Below are positions 40,638 through 48,072 of a DNA stretch of 64,000 bases, piece after piece. The notes beneath the pieces are model-generated. The model had not been told where the DNA came from. It was given only the letters and a program-made list of their open reading frames with translations, and searched no databases. The stretch comes from CAWDMC01 sp963803295 (GTDB lineage Bacteria; Acidobacteriota; Terriglobia; UBA7540): NCBI GenBank assembly GCA_963803295.1, contig CAWDMC010000022.1, positions 590,256 to 654,255 on the forward strand. Direction: 5' to 3'. The position numbers and the translations under genes were made by a program. The first letter of the stretch is position 1. Each line of letters begins with the position of its first letter.

Positions 40638-41809
40638 TCACGAGTAACGTGTGCGCAGGCGTTCGCGATGGCGTTCGAGCGCTAATTCGATGAGCCGGTC
40701 GACGAGTTTGGGATAAGACAATCCGCTCGCCTCCCAGAGCTTGGGATACATGCTGATGGGCGTGAAACCGGGAATGGTATTGATTTCGTTGACGAAAAGC
40801 CGCGCTTTGGATCCCGTGTCGCCCTCGAGCAGGAAGTCCACGCGGCCCATGCACGCAGCATCGATGGCTTTGAAAGCACGCACCGCAAAGTCACGTACTT
40901 TGGCGGATTGCGGCGAAGTAATCCTAGCGGGAATGATTAGCTCGGAGCCTTCTTTGACGTACTTCGCCTCGTAGTCGTAGAACTCGTTCACGGGAATAAC
41001 CTCACCGGCAACCGAGGCCTCCGGAGAGTCATTGCCGAGCACCGCGCATTCGATCTCGCGAGCTTTCTTCACGGCTTTTTCGACCACGATCTTGCGGTCG
41101 TATTCAGCGGCAAGACTTATCGTCTTGGCCAACTCGCCCGCCTCATGCACCTTGCTGATCCCGACCGAGGATCCGAGGTTAGCCGGCTTCACGAAAAGCG
41201 GATAACCTAGCTTTTTCCCTATCATTGCGGACAGCGCCTCCGGATTGCGCTCCCAGTCGCCGCGCAGCACGGTAATCCAGGGGACCACTGGCAGCCCCGC
41301 GTCGCGGAAGAGGCGCTTCATGGCGTCTTTGTCCATGCCCGCAGCCGACCCCAACACGCCTGCGCCAACGTAGGGAAGGCCGGCGAGCTCCAGCAGCCCC
41401 TGGATGGTGCCATCCTCTCCGAAGGTCCCATGCAGAACCGGAAAGACGACATCAATTTCAGGGATGCCAAGGCCTGAAGCAGGCTTGCCGCCCCGCAAAA
41501 TCCCGCTCGATTCCCGCACGATTTCCGCACTTTTCCGCTCCGGTCCAGAGGGATCAATTGCGGTCCCGTGGGATCCACCGAAGCGGTCACAGGTTCTCCA
41601 TTTTGGATGACGCCGGCCAGAACTTTGCCGGTGGAAGATTCCGCTAAGGAACGGCCCACCAGCCATCGGCCTTCACGGCCGATACCGATAGGCAGCACCT
41701 CGTATTTGGCAGGATCGAGTGCCTGAATCACAGAAGCAGCCGAAGTAAGCGAGACCTCGTGCTCGGTCGACCGGCCGCCAAAAAGGACGGCAACGCGCAG
41801 TTTCTTCAC
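40638..41809 (-). pseudogene. ddl: D-alanine--D-alanine ligase, frameshifted
   Basis: Peptidoglycan precursor enzyme joining two D-alanines with ATP. The N-terminal frame gives MKKLRVAVLFGGRSTEHEVSLTSA, the Ddl hallmark, and the second frame gives DVVFPVLHGTFGEDGTIQGLLELAGLPYVG, FVKPANLGSSVGISKV, VDFLLEGD and FVNEINTIPGFT. A frame change falls within about 41500-41545, near RSGKVRKS/PERKSAEI. Joined, it is a full-length ~390-residue enzyme. Because Ddl is usually essential, either another copy exists or the indel is a sequencing error. Its ATG overlaps the arginase stop (ATGA). Confidence 0.85.
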
Positions 41810-42711
41810 AGGATCTTCTTCCCCAGCGCCGAGCTTACCAGGCCCACACCGAGCGACGCCGTACGATTATGAATGTCAAGGATGGGGTTCACCTCCACCA
41901 CTTCGAGAGCCACCATCCTCTCACTATCGGCAATGATCTCCATGGCCAGATGCGCCTCACGGTAAGTTATGCCGCCGGGAACGGGAGTGCCGACGCCTGG
42001 TGCTTCGTCAGGATCCACCACGTCCATATCGAATGAAACCGCGAAGCCGGCCGTATCGCGAGAGGCGAGATCGAGGCTCCGCTGCATCACCACCCGCATC
42101 CCGAGTTCGTCAATGTCGCGCATGGTGAAAATGTTCACACCCGACTCCTTCACGATGCGCTGCTCGCGCGGATCGATGTCGCGTACCCCTACCAGGACGG
42201 CGTGACGGCCCTCCACCTTAGGGAGAAAGCCACCGATCCGGGTGAGCGACTCCGGACCATATCCCATCAGTGCAGCAAAGGGCATTCCATGCACGTTGCC
42301 GCTAGGACTTGTCTTCGGCGTATTCATGTCCGCGTGCGCATCGACCCATATCAATCCCACATGCTGGCCGCGGTCGTGAAAAAACTTGGAAACGCCCGAC
42401 ACCGTGCCGATGGCGATGGAGTGGTCTCCTCCCAGCGAGAGAGGGAAGAAGCCGTCCGCCAGCGTCTGCTGAATGCGATCCGCCATCTGCTGGCAGCTCC
42501 CCGCGATCTCATTCAGGTACTTGGCACGCTTGTCTCCAAAATCCTGCTGCTCAGCCCCCTTCACGAAGATGTTGCCGGCATCCTCCACCTGATGGCCGAT
42601 TGCCTTCAAGGCAGCGTTGAGCCCGGCAGACCGCACCGCTGACGGCCCCATATCCACGCCTCGCCGCTCCTGGCCAAGGTCTAGCGGTACGCCCAGAATG
42701 CGAATGTTCAT
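41806..42711 (-). CDS. rocF: Arginase
   Basis: Manganese enzyme that hydrolyses arginine to ornithine and urea, 301 residues, typical length. Metal-binding motifs are GGDHSIAIGT at about 97, DAHADMNTPKTSPSGNVHGMP at about 125 and SFDMDVVDPDEAPGVGTPVPGG at about 226. The NVHG substrate histidine is present, which favours arginase over agmatinase. The gene is translationally coupled to ddl through a four-base overlap, an unusual pairing. No other arginine genes are nearby. Confidence 0.94.
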   Translation of the reverse strand: MNIRILGVPLDLGQERRGVDMGPSAVRSAGLNAALKAIGHQVEDAGNIFVKGAEQQDFGDKRAKYLNEIAGSCQQMADRIQQTLADGFFPLSLGGDHSIAIGTVSGVSKFFHDRGQHVGLIWVDAHADMNTPKTSPSGNVHGMPFAALMGYGPESLTRIGGFLPKVEGRHAVLVGVRDIDPREQRIVKESGVNIFTMRDIDELGMRVVMQRSLDLASRDTAGFAVSFDMDVVDPDEAPGVGTPVPGGITYREAHLAMEIIADSERMVALEVVEVNPILDIHNRTASLGVGLVSSALGKKIL

Positions 42712-42847
42712 GAGTTCCCCACCGCCGTTCGAGGGTCAAAGCGAACCCATTATCATAACCGATGTTTTGGAAAAGGCGTGGCGAGGCGTGGGTTAGTTTG
42801 GGACTTGGCCGAATCCGTTGTGGCAACCAGTTTCTCGCTTGAGATCT

Positions 42848-42865
42848 GGTCATATGACCGGTCAT
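42848..42865. promoter_or_regulatory. Overlapping palindromes upstream of the Phd-type antitoxin
   Basis: GGTCATATGACCGGTCAT contains two overlapping perfect 12-base palindromes (GGTCATATGACC and ATGACCGGTCAT), three half-sites in a row, 30 bases before the antitoxin start. This is the usual layout of a toxin-antitoxin autoregulatory operator. Confidence 0.5.
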
Positions 42866-42894
42866 CTGCCACAATATTCCTATGCAAGATTCCT

Positions 42895-43127
42895 ATGCAA
42901 GTCAAAGATAAGAGCATCACAGTCACGCAATTCAAGGCCAACTGCCTCCGAATTCTCGACGAACTGCAACCCTAAGGGATCGTCATCACCGAGCGCGGCC
43001 AACCGGTCGCCCGCGTGACTCCCTTCAAGTCGGTGGACAACTCCAAGCTGATTGGAAACATGAAGGGAAGGTCGTCCTCAAGGGCAACATCGACTCGACC
43101 GGGATCAAGTGGAATGCTGAATCTTGA
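42895..43127 (+). pseudogene. Phd/YefM-type antitoxin relic
   Basis: MQVKDKSITVTQFKANCLRI begins a Phd-type antitoxin, followed by LDELQ, a stop codon (TAA at 42973), then GIVITERGQPVARVTPFKS, the conserved second half. A further one-base shift near 43065 restores the family's usual end, MKG-KVVLKGNIDSTGIKWNAES. One stop and one frameshift make it a clear relic. The toxin start overlaps its end, as in live pairs. Confidence 0.75.
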
Positions 43128-43170
43128 CACGCGCTCTTGGGTCGCTCGTGACCGCAAGTGCGAAGGCGGC
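43114..43170 (+). pseudogene. VapC toxin N-terminal remnant
   Basis: MLNLDTRSWVARDRK resembles the first residues of PIN-domain toxins (LLDTHVWLW-like, with the first catalytic Asp). The similarity ends within about 20 codons and the rest is lost. It overlaps the end of the antitoxin relic and runs into the convergent AbrB gene. Confidence 0.5.
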
Positions 43171-43392
43171 CTAATCCCAACTCCGGCGTTCCTTTTGAAG
43201 ATGAGTCTTGGAGTAGACACCGCGGCCTAACCCTCGGATTGCAGCATGGTGTGATTCGGGCTTTTGGAAGGCAATTACCTTCGTTCCCCGCGCAACCACA
43301 AGGATCTTGTCCCCGGGTTTCACCTGCAAAGGCTCGCGGGCTTCACGCGGGATCACAATCTGGTTTTTCGTTGATAAAGTCGCTTCGGTCAT
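43171..43392 (-). CDS. AbrB/MazE-family antitoxin, no partner visible
   Basis: Protein of 73 residues from ATG 43392 (MTEATLSTKNQIVIPREAREPLQVKPGDKILVV), the SpoVT-AbrB swapped-hairpin DNA-binding fold, with a VapB-like C-terminus ending RRSWD. A longer frame upstream lacks similarity. No PIN or other toxin gene follows on the minus strand, so it appears to be an orphan. A TATACT lies about 17 bases upstream of the start. Confidence 0.75.
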   Translation of the reverse strand: MTEATLSTKNQIVIPREAREPLQVKPGDKILVVARGTKVIAFQKPESHHAAIRGLGRGVYSKTHLQKERRSWD

Positions 43393-43514
43393 AGCTCTAC
43401 ACTCTAGTATAGGGTAAAGCGTGAAAGAAGGGCGAACCCGCCGCCCAGAATATGAGAACGTAAGGGCCGGGAACTTTTCCGATGGCCCAGTTTCCGGCAT
43501 CAGAGCGCTGACCT

Positions 43515-43793
43515 TTAGGGCTTTTTACGGGGTTTGCGACGTGAGTCCCAGACCGTGATGACTTCCACGTAATCGCGCCGCAGCCGGTAAGTCACGGTAT
43601 ATGGCGGGATGGTAAGGATACGAAGGGCCTGCACCGGCCCAGGCTTGCCCAATCGCGGGAAGTCGGCCAACTGTTCCACACTGCTCCACAGTTGCGCTGC
43701 CACCCGCCGCGCCGCCTCGGGCTTGTCCTTAGCAATATAGCCTTTGATTTCGGCCAGTTGCAGGAGGGCTTCCGAGGTCCATTTTACTTGCAT
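43515..43793 (-). CDS. ParE/RelE-family toxin
   Basis: Protein of 92 residues: MQVKWTSEALLQLAEIKGYIAKDKPEAARRVAAQLWSSVEQLADFPRLGKPG and a C-terminal YTVTYRLRRDYVEVITVWDSRR, the compact ParE-type fold. ParE toxins poison gyrase; RelE relatives cut mRNA on the ribosome. The Y-E-V-x-x-V-W-x-x-R end favours ParE. The start lies 10 bases inside the preceding antitoxin gene, so the pair is coupled and appears intact. Confidence 0.83.
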   Translation of the reverse strand: MQVKWTSEALLQLAEIKGYIAKDKPEAARRVAAQLWSSVEQLADFPRLGKPGPVQALRILTIPPYTVTYRLRRDYVEVITVWDSRRKPRKKP

Positions 43794-44074
43794 CGGGGTG
43801 GAGGAAGCTCCTGCTCTGAGCCCCAGGACTGGAGCCATTGTTTCACCGCACTATGAGGGACGAAGCTGCCGGCGTCGGCATCCCGCAGGCCCGCTTCGAC
43901 ACTGGCCAGATAGGCGCGGTCCTCTTGCAAATAAGTCACAAGAGCCTGCAGCACCAGTGTGTTCGACGGGCAAGCCCTGAGCTTCGCCAGACCGTCAAGT
44001 TGCTTCTTAAGTGCAACCGGGATCCTAGCCGTGATGATGGTTGTTGCGTTCTTCTTTGATTTTCCCTGTGCCAT
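43784..44074 (-). CDS. Ribbon-helix-helix antitoxin paired with the ParE-type toxin
   Basis: Protein of 96 residues. TTIITARIPVALKKQLDGLAKLRACPSNTLVLQALVTYLQED is the CopG/ParD-type ribbon-helix-helix, and the C-terminal tail (SAVKQWLQSWGSEQELPPP) is the likely toxin-binding part. Directly upstream of the start are two direct repeats of CTTGTAT (minus strand) spaced 11 bases, one helical turn, a plausible autoregulatory operator (44077-44094). It is the first gene of the module. Confidence 0.78.
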   Translation of the reverse strand: MAQGKSKKNATTIITARIPVALKKQLDGLAKLRACPSNTLVLQALVTYLQEDRAYLASVEAGLRDADAGSFVPHSAVKQWLQSWGSEQELPPPRCK

Positions 44075-44170
44075 GTATACAAGAGTAATACAAGATAGGC
44101 CGGGAAATCAAATCAGCAGGTCCGGAGGTAGAGGCCACAGAGGTGAAAAGCGACGCTACCCAACCACCAT

Positions 44171-45325
44171 TTACCGGAGCTGCGCCTTTGGCACGGTAGG
44201 AGGCGCGAGCGGGAGATTCAGCCAAGCCAGCCCGATGTCGCGTCCCATATCGCCGGTGTCCTTGGCGGGTGCGTCATAGAACAGCGCCAGCCGGTCCCCC
44301 ACCTTGACCACCGAAGGCATGCCGATCGAGCGCACGTTCCAGTGGCAGTTCCGGTCATCGAGCACCACGGCCTTGTGGAAAGCGTTCCAGCGGTTCGGAT
44401 CTTTGCTCCAATAAACCCAGGTGCTCTCGGTGTACTCGCCACGCCGGTCAAGCCCGATGTGGTTGGTGAAGAGAAACCAGATCTGATTATGGGACTCAAA
44501 ATAGAGCGCCGAATTCTCCACCTGTTCCTCTGGTGGCAGGATCGGGCGCGGGTCCACGGTCCAGTGGCCGTCAAGATCTCTGGTGCGCGCAATTGAGAGC
44601 GTGCGCTTCAGCGGTTTTCCCCGGGCAGCGCTGAAGAACATGAGGTATTCGCCACGATAACGGACGATCTGCCCGGGACACGCCTCATCGGCGTAGTAGG
44701 TGCCGGCCCGGGTGCGAAAGGGCTGGAAGGCTTTCCGCTTCGTCCAGGGTCCGGCGGGAGAAGGAGCAGTGGCCGTCAAGGTGTAATAGGGGATCATGGG
44801 AATGCGGTCGGGAGGCGGCGAGGTGAATGGCGTCGCGACATAGAACATGTGCCAGAGCTTGCCGTCGAAGACAGTCCAGGGTGAGGAAGCGGTACCGGAA
44901 TCGTCTTCGCCCTTGGCGCCAAAGTCGAGCACCGGTCCCTTCAGATCCCAACGCTTCAGATCGTGACTCGTAGCGAGGCAAGCCAACCAGCCGCGCGGCC
45001 CGGCCCCATCGTAGTGCAGATAGTATGTATCGCCCACCCGGAACACGATGGCTTCGCGCGCTCCCAGGTAATCGCAACGATTGGGACCGTCGCCGTGCCG
45101 GATGATCGGTCCCGAATCTTCGGCATCCAGGCGCAGGGTGGCGGCAGGCCGCCCGTCGGGGTAGGTGCGAGGCGCTTTGGCACCCGAACGATGCGCGGTC
45201 GACGCCGGGGCTTCTTGCAGTTGGAATAGCGCTAGGTCGATGGACGCACACACGACGACTCCGGCCATCGCGAGCAGAGCAAACGGTCCAAGGCGGAATA
45301 ACCTACTAAAGACACGATAAGGCAT
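44171..45325 (-). CDS. Exported five-bladed beta-propeller glycosidase-like protein
   Basis: Protein of 384 residues from ATG 45325, with a signal anchor (LGPFALLAMAGVVVCASIDLALF). The mature part has the repeating blade pattern of GH43/GH32/GH130-type propellers: EAIVFRVGDTYYLHYDGAGPRGWLACLATSHDLKRW, TVFDGKLWHMFYVAT, IVRYRGEYLMFFSAARG and MPSVVKVGDRLALFYDAPA. Acidic residues in GPNRCDYLGARE and YADEACPGQIV are candidates for catalysis, but I cannot fix the family or substrate. The open frame upstream of 45325 is the repeat element, not protein. Confidence 0.72.
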   Translation of the reverse strand: MPYRVFSRLFRLGPFALLAMAGVVVCASIDLALFQLQEAPASTAHRSGAKAPRTYPDGRPAATLRLDAEDSGPIIRHGDGPNRCDYLGAREAIVFRVGDTYYLHYDGAGPRGWLACLATSHDLKRWDLKGPVLDFGAKGEDDSGTASSPWTVFDGKLWHMFYVATPFTSPPPDRIPMIPYYTLTATAPSPAGPWTKRKAFQPFRTRAGTYYADEACPGQIVRYRGEYLMFFSAARGKPLKRTLSIARTRDLDGHWTVDPRPILPPEEQVENSALYFESHNQIWFLFTNHIGLDRRGEYTESTWVYWSKDPNRWNAFHKAVVLDDRNCHWNVRSIGMPSVVKVGDRLALFYDAPAKDTGDMGRDIGLAWLNLPLAPPTVPKAQLR

Positions 45326-45427
45326 GACTTTGCCCTTCCCCAAAACATTGTAGCGGCTGTGATTGTAGCGGCCATCCCATCTGGGCCGAACCCGGATGAG
45401 GATACGACTTAGGTGAAGTATCCAGCG

Positions 45428-45725
45428 GCAAGCCCGCGCAGCGGGCGTCAGATCATAACCCACGGCGTCCAGTCGTGCGTCTGGAGTTTGTACATTTCTG
45501 CACGACATGGCCAAGATGGCCATGCCACCTCGAGGTGGCACGGGCTTCCGGCCCGTGAGCCCACGGCGTTCAGCCGTGGGTAGCCAGCATTCCAATGTGC
45601 GCGTAGGTGTATGTGTGGGCCATGCTCTTTCGCCCCTTCCAGGGCTAACGATGGATTCTACTCGAATCCGCCACCCATAGCTGGACACTGTGGGCTACGA
45701 GCTTTCGCCCGCTGCGCGGGCTTGC
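45428..45725. repeat. 298-base MITE-like element with 45-base terminal inverted repeats
   Basis: The ends (45428-45472 and 45681-45725) are inverted copies that agree at 38 of 45 positions; the outer 20 bases, GCAAGCCCGCGCAGCGGGCG, are identical. Inside are further hairpins, such as CCCACGGCGTTCAGCCGTGGG-type and CCACCTCGAGGTGG stems, and a segment (45492-45557) that recurs inverted at 49924-50016. No coding capacity is evident. It fills the gap between the propeller gene and asnS. Confidence 0.75.
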
Positions 45726-45732
45726 CACCGGA

Positions 45733-45758
45733 CGCCGGTGAGGACACCGGCGCTACAG
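45733..45758. repeat. Copy of the 26-base CGCCGGTG palindromic core
   Basis: Same 26-base core as at 35965-35990 with one base changed (GAGGACACC). It lies four bases beyond the asnS stop and might serve as a transcription end structure. Confidence 0.7.
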
Positions 45759-45761
45759 AGA

Positions 45762-47066
45762 CTAGGGTCGCAGGCGGTAGAGCATCCTGGGAAACGGGAT
45801 AGTCTCGCGTACATGGTCGAGCCCGCAAATCCAGCCGACCAAGCGCTCAATGCCCATGCCGAAGCCGGCGTGCGGAACGGAGCCATAGCGCCGCAGGTCG
45901 AGGTACCACTCAAAGGCTTCGCGCGGCAGCTTATTCTCTTCGATCCTCCGGAGCAGCAGATCGTAATCCGCCAAGCGTTCGCCGCCACCGATGATCTCGC
46001 CGTATCCCTCAGGCGCGAGCATATCCACGCAGAGGGCAACTTCCGGGCGCTCGGGGTCGGGCGCCATATAGAACGCCTTCACCTGGCTGGGATAGCTCGT
46101 CACGAGTACCGGCCTGTCAAACTCGGTGGAGATCAGCGTCTCATCGGCGCCGCCGAAATCTCCGCCCCACTGGATCTCGCTGCCCTTCTCCTGCAGCAAC
46201 TTCACCGCGTCGTCGTAGCTCAAACGCGCGAACGGCAACTTGACACTCTCGAGTTTCGAGACATCGCGCTCGAGCGTCGTGAGCTCAGCCCGGCGGCGGC
46301 TAAGGACTCGTTCCATCACGAAGGCCACCAGGTTCTCGGCGAGCGAACAGACGTCATCCAGGTGAGCGAACGCGACCTCAGGCTCGATCATCCAGAATTC
46401 GGTAAGGTGCCGGCGCGTCTTGGACTTCTCCGCCCTGAAGGTCGGACCGAAGCAGTACGTCTTGCCCACCGCCATTGCGTTGGCTTCGTTGTAGAGCTGC
46501 CCCGACTGTGTCAGGTAGGCCTTCTCATCAAAGTAGTTCACTTCGAAGAGCGTCGTCGTGCCTTCGCAGGCCGCGGGAGTGAAGATCGGCGTATCCACCA
46601 AGGTGAAGCCGCGGTCGTCAAAGAAATCCCGGCAGGCTTTGATGATCTCATGGCGCACGCCGAGAATCGCCCGTTGCCGCGCGGAGCGCAGCCACAGGTG
46701 CCGGTGGTCCATCAGGAACTCGATGCCATGCTCTTTGGGCGTGATCGGGTAGGGGCTCTCAGGCGGAACTCGTTGGATCACCTCGAGCGAGGCGACGTCG
46801 ATTTCATAACCGCCTGGAGCCCGCTGGTCTGCACGGATCTTGCCAGTAACACGCACCGATGACTCCTGGGTAAGATGCCGCGCTTGTTCAAATATTTCAG
46901 GCGGCACGGCCTTCTTCACAATCACACCCTGAATGATGCCGGTGCCGTCGCGGAACAGGGGAAACAGCAGCTTGCCGCTCTCCCGCTGGTTGTAAAGCCA
47001 TCCTTGCAAGGTCACGTCCTGCCCGTTGAATTGCGCCACGTTGCGAATGTCAACTAAGGGAGCCAA
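45762..47066 (-). CDS. asnS: Asparaginyl-tRNA synthetase
   Basis: Class IIb aminoacyl-tRNA synthetase, 434 residues. The N-terminal OB-fold is DVTLQGWLYNQRESGKLLFPLFRDGTG; motif 2 is FGPTFRAEKSKTRRHLTEFWMIEPE and motif 3 GFGMGIERLVGWICGLDHVRETIPFPR at the end. The sequence favours AsnRS over AspRS (AEKSKTRRHLTEFW). TTG 47066 is chosen because AAAGGA lies six to eight bases upstream and it gives LAPLVDIRNVAQ; GTG 47150 would add 28 unconserved residues. It follows the TIM-barrel gene with a 145-base gap. Confidence 0.92.
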   Translation of the reverse strand: MAPLVDIRNVAQFNGQDVTLQGWLYNQRESGKLLFPLFRDGTGIIQGVIVKKAVPPEIFEQARHLTQESSVRVTGKIRADQRAPGGYEIDVASLEVIQRVPPESPYPITPKEHGIEFLMDHRHLWLRSARQRAILGVRHEIIKACRDFFDDRGFTLVDTPIFTPAACEGTTTLFEVNYFDEKAYLTQSGQLYNEANAMAVGKTYCFGPTFRAEKSKTRRHLTEFWMIEPEVAFAHLDDVCSLAENLVAFVMERVLSRRRAELTTLERDVSKLESVKLPFARLSYDDAVKLLQEKGSEIQWGGDFGGADETLISTEFDRPVLVTSYPSQVKAFYMAPDPERPEVALCVDMLAPEGYGEIIGGGERLADYDLLLRRIEENKLPREAFEWYLDLRRYGSVPHAGFGMGIERLVGWICGLDHVRETIPFPRMLYRLRP

Positions 47067-47211
47067 AGGTAATCCTTTCGCTGGTAACCGGTTGGGGTCC
47101 CCGACGAGGGGAAGCACTCGCCCGAGGCGGCCAAGCCATTCCCGATCCACTCACAGTCTGTTCACGGTTCGATAAAGGTTTTTCGCTATGCTTCTCTGTT
47201 GGGCTTCTCTA

Positions 47212-48072
47212 CTAGGGATCTTTCATTCGCTTGCGGTCTCCTGGCGAGCCTTCTCTTCCAGCCTCGAGCAGCCTCTCGGTCACGCGCTTCACCGGATCGA
47301 ACCCTTTGGCCTCGATCCCGAAGTCGCTCAGCTCCAAAATCGTCGGGCAACCTTCAAGCGAATGAAGATCCCGCACGGCCGCATTCCAATCAATCTCTCC
47401 CTCGAAAGGCATCAGGTGCTCGTCTTTCACGCTGTGATTGTCGTGCATGTGGACGGAGGCAATCTTTTCCTTGACAACATTGAAGGCAGCCTGGACGCCA
47501 CCGGCCAAATGGGCATGACCGATATCGAAACACACGCCGACATCAAGATGGGTGTAGCGAATGAAATCCACGAGCTGTGGCGGGGTGCTCAACTCGTTCG
47601 GCACGTTTTCCAGCAGAATCCTGACGCCGCGTTCCTTGGCGAAGATCCTCAAGTGTTCCAGCGCGCTGAAGGCCGCGTCGAGCTTGCGTTGGTCGAATTC
47701 TTCCTGGTTTAGGCCAAGGTGCAAAACCAGATAGCGGAACGGCATCAGTTCAGCCATTTCCAGGGCACGCTTGATCTCGTCGGCGGAATCGACCCGCAGG
47801 CGACGCTCGAGATAGGCAATCGAAATCGCCAGTCCGCCTGAGCGGCCCCAGTCCACGTCGTTGAACAAGGGCGCATGCACTGAATACAGCTCGAGCGGAT
47901 GGTCGGCGAACCATTGCGCCACGTCGCGCACCTGGTTGGTATCACGATAATCCAGATGCTGGCGCGCCGCAAAAACTTCCACCCGGCGAAATCCGGCCGC
48001 CAGGATCTTACCCAGTGCATGCGAATTGAGCCGCTGATCGGCAAAAAGGTAAGTCGATAGACCGAAGTCCAT
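47212..48072 (-). CDS. Sugar phosphate isomerase/epimerase-like TIM barrel
   Basis: Protein of 286 residues from ATG 48072 (MDFGLSTYLFADQRL), of the AP endonuclease 2/xylose isomerase-like superfamily. Metal-ligand blocks include VHAPLF, LVLHLG, ILLENVP (Glu), GVCFDIGHAHLAGG (Asp, His) and SVHMHDNHSVKDEHLMPFEGEIDW. Such proteins act as isomerases, epimerases or, less often, endonucleases; the substrate is unknown. The start overlaps the stop of the gamma-glutamyltranspeptidase gene (TGATG), so the two are coupled. Confidence 0.82.
   Translation of the reverse strand: MDFGLSTYLFADQRLNSHALGKILAAGFRRVEVFAARQHLDYRDTNQVRDVAQWFADHPLELYSVHAPLFNDVDWGRSGGLAISIAYLERRLRVDSADEIKRALEMAELMPFRYLVLHLGLNQEEFDQRKLDAAFSALEHLRIFAKERGVRILLENVPNELSTPPQLVDFIRYTHLDVGVCFDIGHAHLAGGVQAAFNVVKEKIASVHMHDNHSVKDEHLMPFEGEIDWNAAVRDLHSLEGCPTILELSDFGIEAKGFDPVKRVTERLLEAGREGSPGDRKRMKDP

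Noticed and set aside
45428..45725. CRISPR array, because of several similar short palindromes
   Set aside because: There are no regularly spaced identical repeats or unique spacers, and no cas genes; the structure is two inverted ends around unrelated sequence.
45690..46862. 390-codon plus-strand open frame
   Set aside because: Antisense to asnS and the adjoining repeat; the asnS motifs are unambiguous.
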